From: Gilvimarinus japonicus
Lineage (GTDB): Bacteria > Pseudomonadota > Gammaproteobacteria > Pseudomonadales > Cellvibrionaceae
Length of the DNA stretch: 64,000 nucleotides
Direction of reading: 5' to 3'
NCBI RefSeq assembly: GCF_042847215.1
Contig: NZ_AP031500.1
Coordinates: 2,480,001-2,544,000 of the forward strand
Positions within the stretch are counted from its first letter, which is position 1. Each line of letters opens with the position of its first letter. The notes below the pieces were generated by a model. The model searched no databases, was not told the origin of the DNA, and saw only the letters and a program-made list of their open reading frames with translations. Shown here piece after piece: positions 28,144-36,717 of the stretch. Made by a program: the position numbers and the translations under genes.

Positions 28144-29346
28144 TTAAACAAGCGCCTGAGCAATGACTTCGGCCAAATAGGGAGCAACTGAAAACTTTCC
28201 AGTATCGACAGAGACATAGTTGCCGTGATGAAGTAAGCCAAGCTTATCGCGGCGGTGGAGACTGGAGCTGGGGTCGTCCAATCCCCCCGACGCTTGCGCA
28301 TAGACCCAGCCACCTTGCACGTTGACCCGATCCGCCTGACTGATTATATCTGCCGCGCCGGGCAGTATATCGCCTAAACCCTCCTTGATCTTTGCGACGA
28401 TAGAATCTGCATCATCGGCAGACAGATGCGGTGTCTTGGGGGGTTCCGCATTTCGCCCTTCAGCGAGCAGCCCAGCCGGGTACCAGGAAATATAATAGCG
28501 GCCATTGCCATAATGCTTAATGTCACCGAAGGGGCCGGCACAAATCACTGCAGAAGAGTGATAAGAATGATCCAGTGGGCACTCCAGAAACGCGGACACT
28601 CGATAGCGGTGATGCGTGGTGAAGTCGGTGCGCCCCATGACGGTTTTGTCGATAAAAGGGCGACCCGCCCACAAGGCATTGACGACGGCGTCAAACCCCG
28701 TGAAGGTATCTTGGTCCGTATGAATGGCGTAGCGCTCGGATTTCTCGTCGCTGGAACCCACGGACTGCACTGCTTGTTCGGTTAAGACCGAGATGGAGGG
28801 ATCATCCATCACACGTCGCGCAAGGGCATCCGCAAAGCTGGTGGTATTTATGGAATATTCCGGCACGCGAGTCGCCAGGCACACTTGCTCAGCATTATAA
28901 TTAAAATCCACGTCAGTTGCGGAGAGGCGGCGTAAGTCAGATGACGAAATATCACGCAAGTAACCGTTCACATCCGGATGCTCGCATACCAGATCGGTGA
29001 CTCTTTCGAAATAATCCCAAATTTCATCGGGGCCAACCACGCTATTTTTGTGAACAAGGTAATGGTCGGCTTGTGGTGTTATCCACGAGTCAATAGAGGT
29101 TTCCAAGAGCTGTTCGACAATAGGTTTAAAGCGCAAGCCGCCGGTCAGAACCTTTTTGGCGGTATCTAGGGTCCGCGATGCCGCGTATAGGTAGCCAAGG
29201 TGGATTTTTCCCTCATTCCACCGGCTTGCTTCACTCATAACCTGGGGATGTTGTTCAAATAGTGTGACTGTGGCACGCAGACGGGCGAGAGACAACGCGG
29301 TGCAGCAACCCATAATGCCTCCGCCCAGCACAGCAATATGTTTCAT
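28144..29346 (-). CDS. FAD-dependent oxidoreductase (DAO family)
   Basis: A 400-residue soluble flavoprotein with the N-terminal Rossmann motif VLGGGIMGCCTALSLA and the acidic ribose-binding residue in LFEQHP. The C-terminal part has GGWVYAQASGG and NYVSVDTGKFSVAPYLAEVI, typical of D-amino-acid-oxidase-like proteins. It is the last gene of a minus-strand cluster with sugar genes (GT2, FdtA-type cupin). Its ATG overlaps by one base (TAATG) the stop codon ending the frame of the preceding broken GT gene. A role in tailoring a surface glycan is inferred from the neighbours only. Confidence 0.82.
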   Translation of the reverse strand: MKHIAVLGGGIMGCCTALSLARLRATVTLFEQHPQVMSEASRWNEGKIHLGYLYAASRTLDTAKKVLTGGLRFKPIVEQLLETSIDSWITPQADHYLVHKNSVVGPDEIWDYFERVTDLVCEHPDVNGYLRDISSSDLRRLSATDVDFNYNAEQVCLATRVPEYSINTTSFADALARRVMDDPSISVLTEQAVQSVGSSDEKSERYAIHTDQDTFTGFDAVVNALWAGRPFIDKTVMGRTDFTTHHRYRVSAFLECPLDHSYHSSAVICAGPFGDIKHYGNGRYYISWYPAGLLAEGRNAEPPKTPHLSADDADSIVAKIKEGLGDILPGAADIISQADRVNVQGGWVYAQASGGLDDPSSSLHRRDKLGLLHHGNYVSVDTGKFSVAPYLAEVIAQALV

Positions 29347-29777
29347 TATTCAGAGCCCCTTATATGGCAGGTCGTTCTGAAGTCAGCGTCCTGCGCCACA
29401 CAGCATGGCGCACCCGACTTCGGGCTTAACCGCAGCACCCCGTGCAATGCCTCCAGGATATGAGGCTCGATAGCGTAATTATGAAAATAGATAGAAAGTC
29501 ACTCGCCGGAAATTTCACTCAGTGCCAAATTGACGCTTAGGATCCTTCCCTCTCGAGGCCCGTGAATCAGCGCCCGAATTCGTGAATTCCTGGCGGTGGC
29601 CTCCTGGGCGATTTCGGCGGTGTTATCCGTAGCTTGGCCCAACGTCATAATACTCTGGATGCCTTCTAGTGTCTGATCTGGTGCACAAGTGATCGCGTGT
29701 TCGAGCACGTCCTCTCCCGGCCAAACAGGAGTGCACACGATAGCGAGGGGCGCCATAAATGTTAAGGCCCGTCCCAT
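29346..29777 (-). pseudogene. Broken family-2 glycosyltransferase
   Basis: The frame opening at 29777 gives a degraded GT2 N-terminus: VCTPVWPGEDVLEHAI, then DNTAEIAQEATARNSRIRAL and SVNLALSEISGE, as in GT-A enzymes before their DxD motif. An in-frame TGA at 29501-29499 interrupts it. The same frame then stays open for about 50 codons to a TAA that overlaps the ATG of the FAD oxidoreductase. Even read through, it is only about 140 codons, under half of a normal GT2, so it has also lost its middle. Its start overlaps the cupin gene end by 16 bp. A remnant is the best reading. Confidence 0.6.
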
Positions 29778-30202
29778 GCCGAATCAGGCAAGGCTAAATC
29801 TGAATAGAAATAATCAGCTGGATCATAGTGATTACTGGCCAATACCAACAAGCTGGCACTTTTACTGAGATACTTTTGCCAGGCGATGCATCCCGGTGGT
29901 ATATGCAGCGCCACACTGCCTAGCCGGAGCAAGTGCAGTGTCTCAGCCCCGCTGCCATCTCGAGTGACGACGTTAATTTCACCTTGCGCGGCTATCAGCA
30001 ACTGATGCCCAGTGTGGTGCCCATGACCGCCGCGAATGTGACCGGCCGGCACATCGCTCACAAAGAAAACTCGACGAGGCGCAAATGGCAGGCCAGAAAA
30101 ATCGACTGGCAACAACCGACCTCGATTGTCTACCACAGAGGCCAGAGCAATGGTCGCAGGAGTCCGGCTCTCATTTATCTGCGTGATTTTATCGGAAGGC
30201 AC
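29762..30202 (-). CDS. FdtA/QdtA-type cupin (dTDP-sugar isomerase family)
   Basis: A 146-residue single-domain cupin with a GTG start. It has the family pattern RVFFVSDVPAGHIRGGHGHH, QLLIAAQGEINVV, HIPPGCIAWQKY and VLASNHYDPADYFYSD. FdtA and QdtA isomerise dTDP-4-keto-6-deoxyglucose at C3/C4 for dideoxy-aminosugar synthesis in O-antigens. The two histidines of the HxxGGHGHH stretch fit the catalytic site. The rest of a dTDP-sugar pathway is not in the window. It precedes the broken GT2 and the FAD oxidoreductase. Confidence 0.82.
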   Translation of the reverse strand: MPSDKITQINESRTPATIALASVVDNRGRLLPVDFSGLPFAPRRVFFVSDVPAGHIRGGHGHHTGHQLLIAAQGEINVVTRDGSGAETLHLLRLGSVALHIPPGCIAWQKYLSKSASLLVLASNHYDPADYFYSDLALPDSAWDGP

Positions 30203-30632
30203 AGCGGACTCTCGTTTTCTGTGGCCTTCTGATCATAGAGAAGACCAATATTATATCGTTTGGCTAGATGCCGCTTCATCACACAACCCACCTGCTTCGT
30301 GGGCGGGGAACTTTGATCGGACTACAGGAACAAATCCAATACCAAGCAGTACAATAAGCCTGAAAACGACCGGTCATCAGGCTTCATTTCCGACCCGGCA
30401 TTAACGACTTATCATTAAGATGTAATTCGAGTCGTGTTATACCACATTACGTAACTCGCGGGCCATCGACAAATTTGCCAATTCTTTACGCCATTACCAA
30501 TGAAAATTCAGCATATTTATCTGCTCGCCCACCATAAACCATGATTCGGCCAAGGAAGTCACTGATACCCATTGCCGCCCCCCAGCTAAAGCAGCAACCC
30601 GTAAAAATCAACTACTGCTTTGTTATGACCCA
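30203..30632. other. Intergenic within the glycan cluster
   Basis: About 430 bp between the GT2 stop codon and the cupin start. I see no gene, RNA or terminator. It may hold decayed coding sequence, given the broken gene nearby. Confidence 0.35.
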
Positions 30633-32003
30633 TTAGCTTGGCTTGGGAGCAACCACCGATACAGGTTTGTCCGCCACCGTGAAGGATGACAGCCAAAAAG
30701 CAAGCGTTCTTGTGTCGTCGGACAGGCCAAGTTTGGCTGGTGATGTCGGGTTAACGATCTCGACCTGCAGAAGATGCCGGCCTTTTTTCGGGATCAGGAT
30801 TGCGACATTTTTGGGTTTGCCGCTAAAACAGACCTCATGCTCCAAATCGGAGTTGAGCGTAAATGTCACTTTGTCGTCGTGCCGAAACGGATACCCCGAA
30901 AGGATGATTGTCTGAGCGTCTTGCTCTGTCGAGAAAAACAATTCGGCTGTTTCAAATTCGCTCCACGCCCCTTCTTTCTCAAAGTGATGCCAGCCAAGTC
31001 CCACGTGCTCTTCTGCGTAAGCAGCGGAGAACGGCACAAGTTTGCCAACCTCTAAAACCGGCGGAGTGCCCCGGGTAAATTTGGTATGACTTTTGACCCA
31101 TGCGCCTTTTCCAAGCCCCCCAATAAGCCGTTGAAACACATCTGGGTGTTGGCCCAGCTTTTTCGCAATGTGTCGCGCGAATGACAGCAAGGGTTTTTGA
31201 AAACGCGTTAGTTTTTGCCGCCATAGATATTCGCGCCCCGCCATTTCCACGAGTGCCGCGTTCAAGACACGACTTCGCGCATCCGCCCCCGCGCTAATCC
31301 ACCCCCATGCACGCTCATGCTCGAACGATCCATCATGGATATAGCTATAAGGGCGCACCCCAGAGTGAATGCACAAGACCGAGGCCTCGCGGTGATAGCA
31401 GATATCGCAGCCTTGTTTCCAGGCGCGGAAAAGCCACTCCTGAGAAGGCGAGAGGCGTGTTTTCTTGATCGGCAGCCAAGGCCCCACGTCTAAGCAGATT
31501 TCGCGTCGGACGGCCCAGCAGGATGAGATAATAAAGGCATTCGGATCGAATTTGTTGTCCTGCACAGCCCCATCAAGCACGATGCGATCTTTATGGGCAT
31601 CCACAGGCCCATGGTTTGCGGCTGTGCGTTGCAGAAGCAGGATAGGCGACCAAGAAATATCGGCCTTGGATTCGCGCATGAAGGCGACACGCCTAGAGAT
31701 ATGGTCAGGAAAATAGAGATCATCTTGGTTGAGAAAGAGGATGAATTCCCCACTAGCCATTTCGATGCCCTTATTATGCGGGGCGGATTGATGACCGGTA
31801 TTTTCAGGCAGGTTGTAAAAGAGAATACGAGGATCAGTAAAGGCACAAATCGCCTCCTCCGTCTCTTGATTGCAACCATCGCCTACAACGATCAGCTCAA
31901 AATCTTGAAAATCTGAGTTCAGAACGCTCTTGATCGCGGTACTAACCACGCTTGGGCGGTTATAGGCGGCTATAATTACCGATACGGTTGGCGAAACAGA
32001 CAT
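30633..32003 (-). CDS. Family-2 glycosyltransferase with C-terminal extension
   Basis: A 456-residue protein. The GT-A domain (about 1-240) starts VSVIIAAYNRPSVVSTAIKS, with ELIVVGDGCNQETEE and the metal-binding region FILFLNQDDLYFPDH, where QDD stands in for DxD. The region after about 330 (GLGWHHFEKEGAWSEFETAE, ending AFWLSSFTV) looks like a small beta-sandwich also found in membrane sugar and phosphoglycerol transferases. It probably adds a sugar to a surface glycan. No transmembrane helix is obvious. The ribosome site is weak. Confidence 0.83.
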   Translation of the reverse strand: MSVSPTVSVIIAAYNRPSVVSTAIKSVLNSDFQDFELIVVGDGCNQETEEAICAFTDPRILFYNLPENTGHQSAPHNKGIEMASGEFILFLNQDDLYFPDHISRRVAFMRESKADISWSPILLLQRTAANHGPVDAHKDRIVLDGAVQDNKFDPNAFIISSCWAVRREICLDVGPWLPIKKTRLSPSQEWLFRAWKQGCDICYHREASVLCIHSGVRPYSYIHDGSFEHERAWGWISAGADARSRVLNAALVEMAGREYLWRQKLTRFQKPLLSFARHIAKKLGQHPDVFQRLIGGLGKGAWVKSHTKFTRGTPPVLEVGKLVPFSAAYAEEHVGLGWHHFEKEGAWSEFETAELFFSTEQDAQTIILSGYPFRHDDKVTFTLNSDLEHEVCFSGKPKNVAILIPKKGRHLLQVEIVNPTSPAKLGLSDDTRTLAFWLSSFTVADKPVSVVAPKPS

Positions 32004-32455
32004 GGCATAACTTTCATAAAAACTAAAAGGAGGTAGATTATTACTGGGTTAATGCAAATTCCTGCGACAGTCTACTGAATTCGCCCGTAAAATTCTTGTG
32101 AAATCGCAAACTCCTACTATAGAGTGCGGCGGCTCGCCATTACCCCAAATCCAGCCGAGCGGCTGTCCATTAGGGGATAAGCGCGCAGGGATCAGTGTAC
32201 CCCCGGCAATAATGCATCCTTCAAGTCAACCAGTGCGAACCCTCGCTCTCATAGACCCCAAAACTGCCAACGCCTGCGGGAAGATGTATCGGGTTACAGC
32301 GAGAGCTACCACCCCTGATCGATCTTATTGTTTTTAAAGGGTTTTGCTAAGGGCTTTGTAAGAAGTCGCGGGACTTCGGCTGCCCGCCTAGCGGGATGCA
32401 CGGGGCACTCAGCCCAGACCGCCCTCTCTGCATCTTAGAGGCATTCACCTTATCC

Positions 32456-32575
32456 TTGTGCCCCGCCCTACGGGCGGCATTCGCCGTGCTAATTCGCTCC
32501 CAGCGAATTTGAGGTCGCTCCTGCGCGTCCTGCGCCCGCGACATTTGTGCATCCATGCACATCAAGCACGCTGGC
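32456..32575. repeat. Intergenic repeat, copy A
   Basis: It shares with copy B the ordered blocks GAGGTCGCTCCTGCGC, GCGCCCGCGACATT and GTGCATCCATGCACATCAA. It includes the small palindromes TTCGCT/AGCGAA and GTGCAT/ATGCAC. It looks like a dispersed chromosomal repeat rather than coding DNA. Confidence 0.7.
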
Positions 32576-32689
32576 CTCAGCGGTCTCACCCAACTAGACC
32601 CACAAACAAAAACCCCCCGTCCAATGGGGTAACTCGAATGCAGATATGGGACTTTGACGATACGCGGGATGCATGACGCACCTCCCTGT

Positions 32690-32798
32690 GCGCCACCCTC
32701 CGGGCGACTCCGTCGTGCTAATTTGCTCCCGGCAAATTAGAGGTCGCTCCTGCGCTCCATGCGCCCGCGACATTCGTGCATCCATGCACATCAACCGG
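32690..32798. repeat. Intergenic repeat, copy B
   Basis: A second, diverged copy in the same orientation as copy A, about 230 bp to its right, ending 40 bp before the old tRNA terminator. Confidence 0.7.
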
Positions 32799-32838
32799 AG
32801 CTAAACCTCGCTCTCGCTGAGCTTTCAGCGAGATATAC

Positions 32839-32875
32839 AAAAAAGCCCCCTGCTCATACGAGCAGGGGGCTTTTT
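32839..32875 (-). terminator. Original tRNA-Ala terminator, now separated from the gene
   Basis: GCCCCCTGCT CATACG AGCAGGGGGC with A and T runs on the two sides lies four bases outside the displaced tRNA 3' end. Before integration it would have sat directly downstream of tRNA-Ala on the minus strand. Confidence 0.75.
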
Positions 32876-32878
32876 GTA

Positions 32879-32930
32879 TTTTTGGTGGAGCCTAGCGGGA
32901 TCGAACCGCTGACCTCAACACTGCCAGTGT
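32879..32930. repeat. attL (displaced tRNA-Ala 3' end)
   Basis: A 52-bp exact match to 41184-41235. It contains the minus-strand tRNA-Ala 3' half from the anticodon arm to CCA plus five flanking T residues. The match stops at the anticodon stem, where the sequence diverges (GTAAAA here, TGCGC at attR). Confidence 0.93.
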
Positions 32931-33064
32931 GTAAAATCGGTATTTTTCCATGTATTTCAGTGAACAACCACGTACACAGAACAACTATATTATATATAAA
33001 AATCAACAACTTAAATAAATATAGTCGTTCATGGAGGTTCACAGATTTTCTTTGCGATTCTTTC

Positions 33065-33107
33065 AATTTGGACTTAATATGGACTTAAATTTCCTATTAA
33101 GTCCAAA
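33065..33107. promoter_or_regulatory. Left integrase arm-type sites
   Basis: Two direct copies of GGACTTAA (33070 and 33081) and an inverted TTAAGTCC (33097) lie just upstream of the integrase start; the outer pair forms TTTGGACTTAA/TTAAGTCCAAA. The first 28 bp are repeated exactly at 41100-41127 beside attR. Paired arrays inside both att sites fit arm-binding sites of a P4/lambda-type integrase, and the position suggests integrase autoregulation. Confidence 0.7.
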
Positions 33108-33128
33108 TACAGAGATGAAATTGCCGCC

Positions 33129-34373
33129 ATGAGAGCCAAATTGACTACCCTCAGTGCCCGAAATTTCGAGCCAGCTGACCAAGCTTACGAAATTGTTGAT
33201 ACCGAGCTAAAAGGTTTCTTAATGCGGGTTCAGCCAACAGGCCTCAAAACCTTCTATTACTCCTATCGGAATTCAGACGGTCGCCGTAAGCGAATCAAAA
33301 TTGGCCCCCTCGGCCCGTCACTCACTCTCGCTCAAGCACGAGACAAAGCCACCAGCATGGCCGGTAAAGTGGCAGATGGTACAGATGTGCAAGCGGATAA
33401 GGTCGAAGGCCGTCAAAGAGCCAAAGAAACCCTCAAGGGTACACTGGGGCGATTTTTAGAGGAGCAGTATCAGCCGTGGGCTTTGGCTAACCATAAAAGC
33501 GGTCAAAATACGATCAACATCGTTAAAGCCTCATTTCCTGACCTATTGACCCTCCCAATGAGCCAGATTCAACTCAAGCGTATGGAACGCTGGCGAACGG
33601 AGAAAATGCAGCAAGACCGAAAAGCTACCTACGTTAACCGGTGCGTTAACGCGTTACGCGGTGTGATAACTAAAGCGGTAGAGTGGGAGGTACTGGAAGA
33701 GCATCCGCTAAAACGCCTCAAAAACCTGAAAGTAGACGAAGGCCGAAAAGCTCGCTACCTATCGAGCGATGAAGAATTCAGAATGCTAGCCGCGTTAAAA
33801 GAGCGTGACGATGAACTTAAAAAGGCTCGGACGCGAGGTAATGAGCACCGAGCAGAAAGAGGCTACCCTCTTCTACCTGACATATCACACCTCGCCTACG
33901 CTGACCGTATGACGCCAATGGTTACGCTCTCCCTTAAAACCGGAATGCGCCGAGGCGAACAGTTCGATTTAATGTGGTCTGAGGTTGACCTAATAAACAA
34001 CGTGATAACCGTAAACGGTGCAACAGCCAAATCCAGCAAAACCCGACACATACCCCTAAGCCCCTCAGCCCGCGAGGTTCTGGGCAAATGGCGCGGCCAA
34101 TGCGGGTTAAATGAGGCGCGTGTATTTCCGGCTGACGATGGCGGCAGGCTGGATAACGTTAAAAGCTCGTGGACAACTATTTTAAAAAAGGCTGGAATCA
34201 CTCAATTTAGATGGCATGATATGCGTCACGATTTCGCCTCTAAACTGGTTATGCGTGGAGTACCCCTAAATACCGTGCGCGAGCTTTGCGGCCACGCCAG
34301 CTTAAATACAACCTTACGATATGCCCATTTGGCACCAGATCACAAAGCTGATGCCGTGGCGTTGATTGGATAA
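33129..34373 (+). CDS. Tyrosine-type site-specific integrase (P4 family)
   Basis: A 414-residue recombinase. The N-terminal DUF4102-type arm-binding domain (about 1-95) has DTELKGFLMRVQPTGLKTFY and GPLGPSLTLAQARDKA. A SAM-like core-binding domain (about 100-200) follows. The catalytic domain carries Arg274 in KTGMRRGEQFDLMW, His363 and Arg366 in HDMRHDF, His389 in CGHASLNTTLRY and the nucleophile Tyr398. All catalytic residues are present, so it should be active. It lies 200 bp inside attL. A decayed copy of its 3' end occurs at 35333-35464. Confidence 0.95.
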   Translation: MRAKLTTLSARNFEPADQAYEIVDTELKGFLMRVQPTGLKTFYYSYRNSDGRRKRIKIGPLGPSLTLAQARDKATSMAGKVADGTDVQADKVEGRQRAKETLKGTLGRFLEEQYQPWALANHKSGQNTINIVKASFPDLLTLPMSQIQLKRMERWRTEKMQQDRKATYVNRCVNALRGVITKAVEWEVLEEHPLKRLKNLKVDEGRKARYLSSDEEFRMLAALKERDDELKKARTRGNEHRAERGYPLLPDISHLAYADRMTPMVTLSLKTGMRRGEQFDLMWSEVDLINNVITVNGATAKSSKTRHIPLSPSAREVLGKWRGQCGLNEARVFPADDGGRLDNVKSSWTTILKKAGITQFRWHDMRHDFASKLVMRGVPLNTVRELCGHASLNTTLRYAHLAPDHKADAVALIG

Positions 34374-34640
34374 ATATTAGTCCGGTTAATTACATTCACT
34401 AAATTTAAAAAAGCGGTTTCGACTATAAAGCTATAACTACTAGATTCAAACAAGACACCCTATATTAGAAAAAACAAATAAATTATAAACATTCAGAATA
34501 TTTAGGAATTACGCTAACGGCACCTGAACAATATCGACATACACCTCAGTGACAACAAAAAATCTGTATGCTACGATTTCTTCGCAGCGGGAGATGCTGC
34601 TTGTTACTAAATGGAAATACTAGAATCGGAGTTTAGTGTT

Positions 34641-35129
34641 ATGGATAAGAAAAAACTTGGTGTTCGAGCATTATTACTATCAGTCTCGACATTGCTTATC
34701 GCGCAATCAGCCTTAGCTACGACCTACAGCTATCGAAACTCTTCCGTGTACTCACGGCTTGACCCTTCTACAAGCGTAGCTAACGTTACGGTCTATACAT
34801 ACCCAGTCCAAGCTTATGCCCCTATTTATGCATGGAGAACTCATTACGAGACACAAGGAGTAGAAGGTAATTACAGCTACGATGCCGGCGGTCAGATTGT
34901 TGGCTATACCAATGAAAATGGTAGTTGGAGCATAACCGCTGACGCGATGGATCACCCCACTGGCGCATGTGGTAAATTTCACAATGAAAAATTTGCAGTA
35001 GGCTCACCATTAGCACAAAAAACAGCTGGATCTACATTTTATATTGTTGACGAATATATCCCACCGATTGACTTTGGACCACTCCCAATCCCCAATGAGG
35101 GCTGCAAGAGGAGCCACTGGGGCCTATAG
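34641..35129 (+). CDS. Secreted protein of unknown function (element cargo)
   Basis: A 162-residue precursor read from MDKKKLGVRALL, which follows CGGAG. A signal peptide ends near QSALA. The mature protein is rich in tyrosine, serine and threonine, with AYAPIYAWRTHYETQG and YSYDAGGQIVGYTNENGSW. It has two cysteines (TGACGKFH, NEGCKRSH). I do not recognise a family. It lies between the integrase and the integrase remnant, so it is probably a separately acquired insert. Function unknown; a beta-rich surface or exported protein is possible. Confidence 0.65.
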   Translation: MDKKKLGVRALLLSVSTLLIAQSALATTYSYRNSSVYSRLDPSTSVANVTVYTYPVQAYAPIYAWRTHYETQGVEGNYSYDAGGQIVGYTNENGSWSITADAMDHPTGACGKFHNEKFAVGSPLAQKTAGSTFYIVDEYIPPIDFGPLPIPNEGCKRSHWGL

Positions 35130-35161
35130 TGACCCAATCATTTTAAATCACTATAATTGCT

Positions 35162-35190
35162 CATAGTGCATGCGCACAGCATGCACTATG
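35162..35190. repeat. Perfect 12-bp inverted repeat
   Basis: CATAGTGCATGC and its complement flank GCACA. It sits 33 bp after the secreted-protein stop codon and just before the hexanucleotide repeat. No T run follows, so it may be a terminator of low strength or a recombination scar. Confidence 0.7.
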
Positions 35191-35206
35191 AGGCGCGGTA
35201 ATACGT

Positions 35207-35254
35207 TCTCTGTCTCTGTCTCTGTCTCTGTCTCTGTCTCTGTCTCTGTCTCTG
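35207..35254. repeat. Hexanucleotide microsatellite, eight copies of TCTCTG
   Basis: Eight perfect copies in 48 bp of intergenic DNA, between the secreted-protein gene and the integrase remnant. Perfect arrays of this length can slip during replication. It is not inside a gene and is about 230 bp from the next start, so any effect would be on transcription. Confidence 0.95.
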
Positions 35255-35332
35255 TTACACGCTATTCACGTCCCTAATCTTCTTGCAAGCCCGACACAGT
35301 AACTAACATATCTCATAATACGTAGAAGAAGA

Positions 35333-35464
35333 CTGAAATCATCCAATTTTGATGGCATGATATGAGTCTCGGCTCCGCACCTAAGATGCTTCGGTGAGCG
35401 CCCTGCTAAACGCACCCACTTGCCACCAAATCACATAGCTGACGCTGTGGCGTTGATTGGATAA
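35333..35464 (+). pseudogene. Remnant of an integrase 3' end
   Basis: Two blocks match the end of the integrase at 33129-34373. GATGGCATGATATG with its flanks corresponds to the HDMRHDF region (near residue 363), and GACGCTGTGGCGTTGATTGGATAA corresponds, with one difference, to the last codons. The middle is scrambled and frameshifted. The following gene starts just after the remnant's stop, as it might once have followed a complete integrase. Confidence 0.75.
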
Positions 35465-35482
35465 GAACTAAACGAGATATTT

Positions 35483-36370
35483 ATGAAAGGGCCTTGGTTT
35501 ACTTTAGAAGAGGCAGCCCAAAAGCTTGAGGTCACGGCTTCTGAGCTATCGTATAAAATTGAAAAAGGTAAAATCTCTGCCGCGGCCTTCATAACAGACT
35601 ATCCCTTGCTTGCTCTGAGCATTTCAAACAAAACTCAGTGGTTAGGAAGGGCTACGTGCAAATACCGTGGTCACATCCAGCTTACCACCGCGCTAAGCAT
35701 CGCTCTTTTAGACGGAAAGCCAGCCCAGCAGGGCGAGCGCCCTCTCTCCATCTATGATCCGGCGGGTATAAATGATTGGTCATCTGAGTATCCATTTCAG
35801 CAAGACGCCCCTATTGCCCCTCTTTGCGGCTGGAAGCCTCTCGCCTTCGCTGAGGGTTTAGAAGAAGACCTGTTATTTTTACCGTCTCCACGTCTCGGCA
35901 TCCCCACTAATACTATAATGGAACAAGCAAGTAATTGGCTTCAGGCCCTATCGTCAAAAGCGCCTGCCAATTCAGCTAAAACTATCGACCAAATAAAGCT
36001 TGATGAACGTTTAATATTTGACCGTTCTCCCTTTATCAAATCGAATCAACTGCGAATTTCGTGTAGCGAACTTTTCCCAGAAAAAACTCATTCCCCCCAC
36101 TCCAGCCTAAGCCTTTCTGGACGTGAGAATCAGTTACATACCCTGATTGCCAAAATCATTACCGATACAGGTATAACGTCTGCAAAGCTAATTTGGAAAG
36201 AGATCTCTAACGAGCACCAGAGGGACGACCCAATATACGATACCGAAAGCATTCTCCAGAATGTGAGTGACGGTGAAATCGCGTGGCAAAGCCGGCACGG
36301 AAATACAAACTACATGCGCCTCAGCTCATTTAGATCAGCGGTAAAACGAGCTAAAGAAAAGTTGACGTAA
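35483..36370 (+). CDS. Element protein of unknown function with N-terminal HTH-like segment
   Basis: A 295-residue cytoplasmic protein beginning MKGPWFTLEEAAQKLEVTAS, which looks like a helix-turn-helix such as those in excisionases and phage regulators. The rest has no motif I recognise; the C-terminal part (SLSGRENQLHTLIAKIITDT, then RDDPIYDTESIL, ending SSFRSAVKRAKEKL) is helical and charged and resembles proteins found beside Rep genes in small integrated elements. It lies directly after the integrase remnant. A role in replication control or element regulation is a guess. Confidence 0.7.
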   Translation: MKGPWFTLEEAAQKLEVTASELSYKIEKGKISAAAFITDYPLLALSISNKTQWLGRATCKYRGHIQLTTALSIALLDGKPAQQGERPLSIYDPAGINDWSSEYPFQQDAPIAPLCGWKPLAFAEGLEEDLLFLPSPRLGIPTNTIMEQASNWLQALSSKAPANSAKTIDQIKLDERLIFDRSPFIKSNQLRISCSELFPEKTHSPHSSLSLSGRENQLHTLIAKIITDTGITSAKLIWKEISNEHQRDDPIYDTESILQNVSDGEIAWQSRHGNTNYMRLSSFRSAVKRAKEKLT

Positions 36371-36378
36371 TGGTAGCA

Positions 36379-36579
36379 TCAGGTGGCTAATAGGTCTTCT
36401 GGAGCAAATGAACACACATTGGCATCATCAAATAAAACCCCAATTCTAGGCCGCTTATCGTAGTTTCGTATTGTGTCTATCTCTCCAAATTTTCCAAAGT
36501 GCTCACCCTCTTTCTCAATCCGAACTGAGTCACCTACGCAAAACGGGTAGCCATCTTTATTTAACACAATATGATCCAT
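36379..36579 (-). CDS. Small SH3/KOW-like protein
   Basis: A 66-residue protein starting MDHIVLNKDGYPF at 36579, which follows GGAGAAAATT; the longer reading has no ribosome site. The sequence GDSVRIEKEGEHFGKFGEID and IGVLFDDANVCSFAPEDLL has the look of a small beta-barrel of KOW or SH3 type. It is convergent with the preceding gene and divergent from the AlpA-like gene. Function unknown. Confidence 0.65.
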   Translation of the reverse strand: MDHIVLNKDGYPFCVGDSVRIEKEGEHFGKFGEIDTIRNYDKRPRIGVLFDDANVCSFAPEDLLAT

Positions 36580-36717
36580 AATTTTCTCCAAACCTTTGAG
36601 ACAAAATGCATCCTGTAAAGGGTGAAGTTGCCATAACACCCAAAACAAGCACCTTAGCAAAAACAGTCTTCGCTCGCCTCATATTGCCATATTTTTTCGG
36701 AATGCAGATTTTTGTAG

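Larger units (their letters stand above)
32004..32838. other. Repeat-rich intergenic region left of the integrated element
   Basis: About 830 bp with no convincing gene. It contains two diverged copies of an approximately 110-bp repeat (listed separately). The small ORFs that read through the repeats resemble each other only because the DNA does. Confidence 0.5.

Noticed and set aside
32347..32794. Two small ORFs with similar proteins (MCMDAxMSRA...)
   Set aside because: The similarity is that of the underlying DNA repeats; there are no ribosome sites and the composition is not protein-like.
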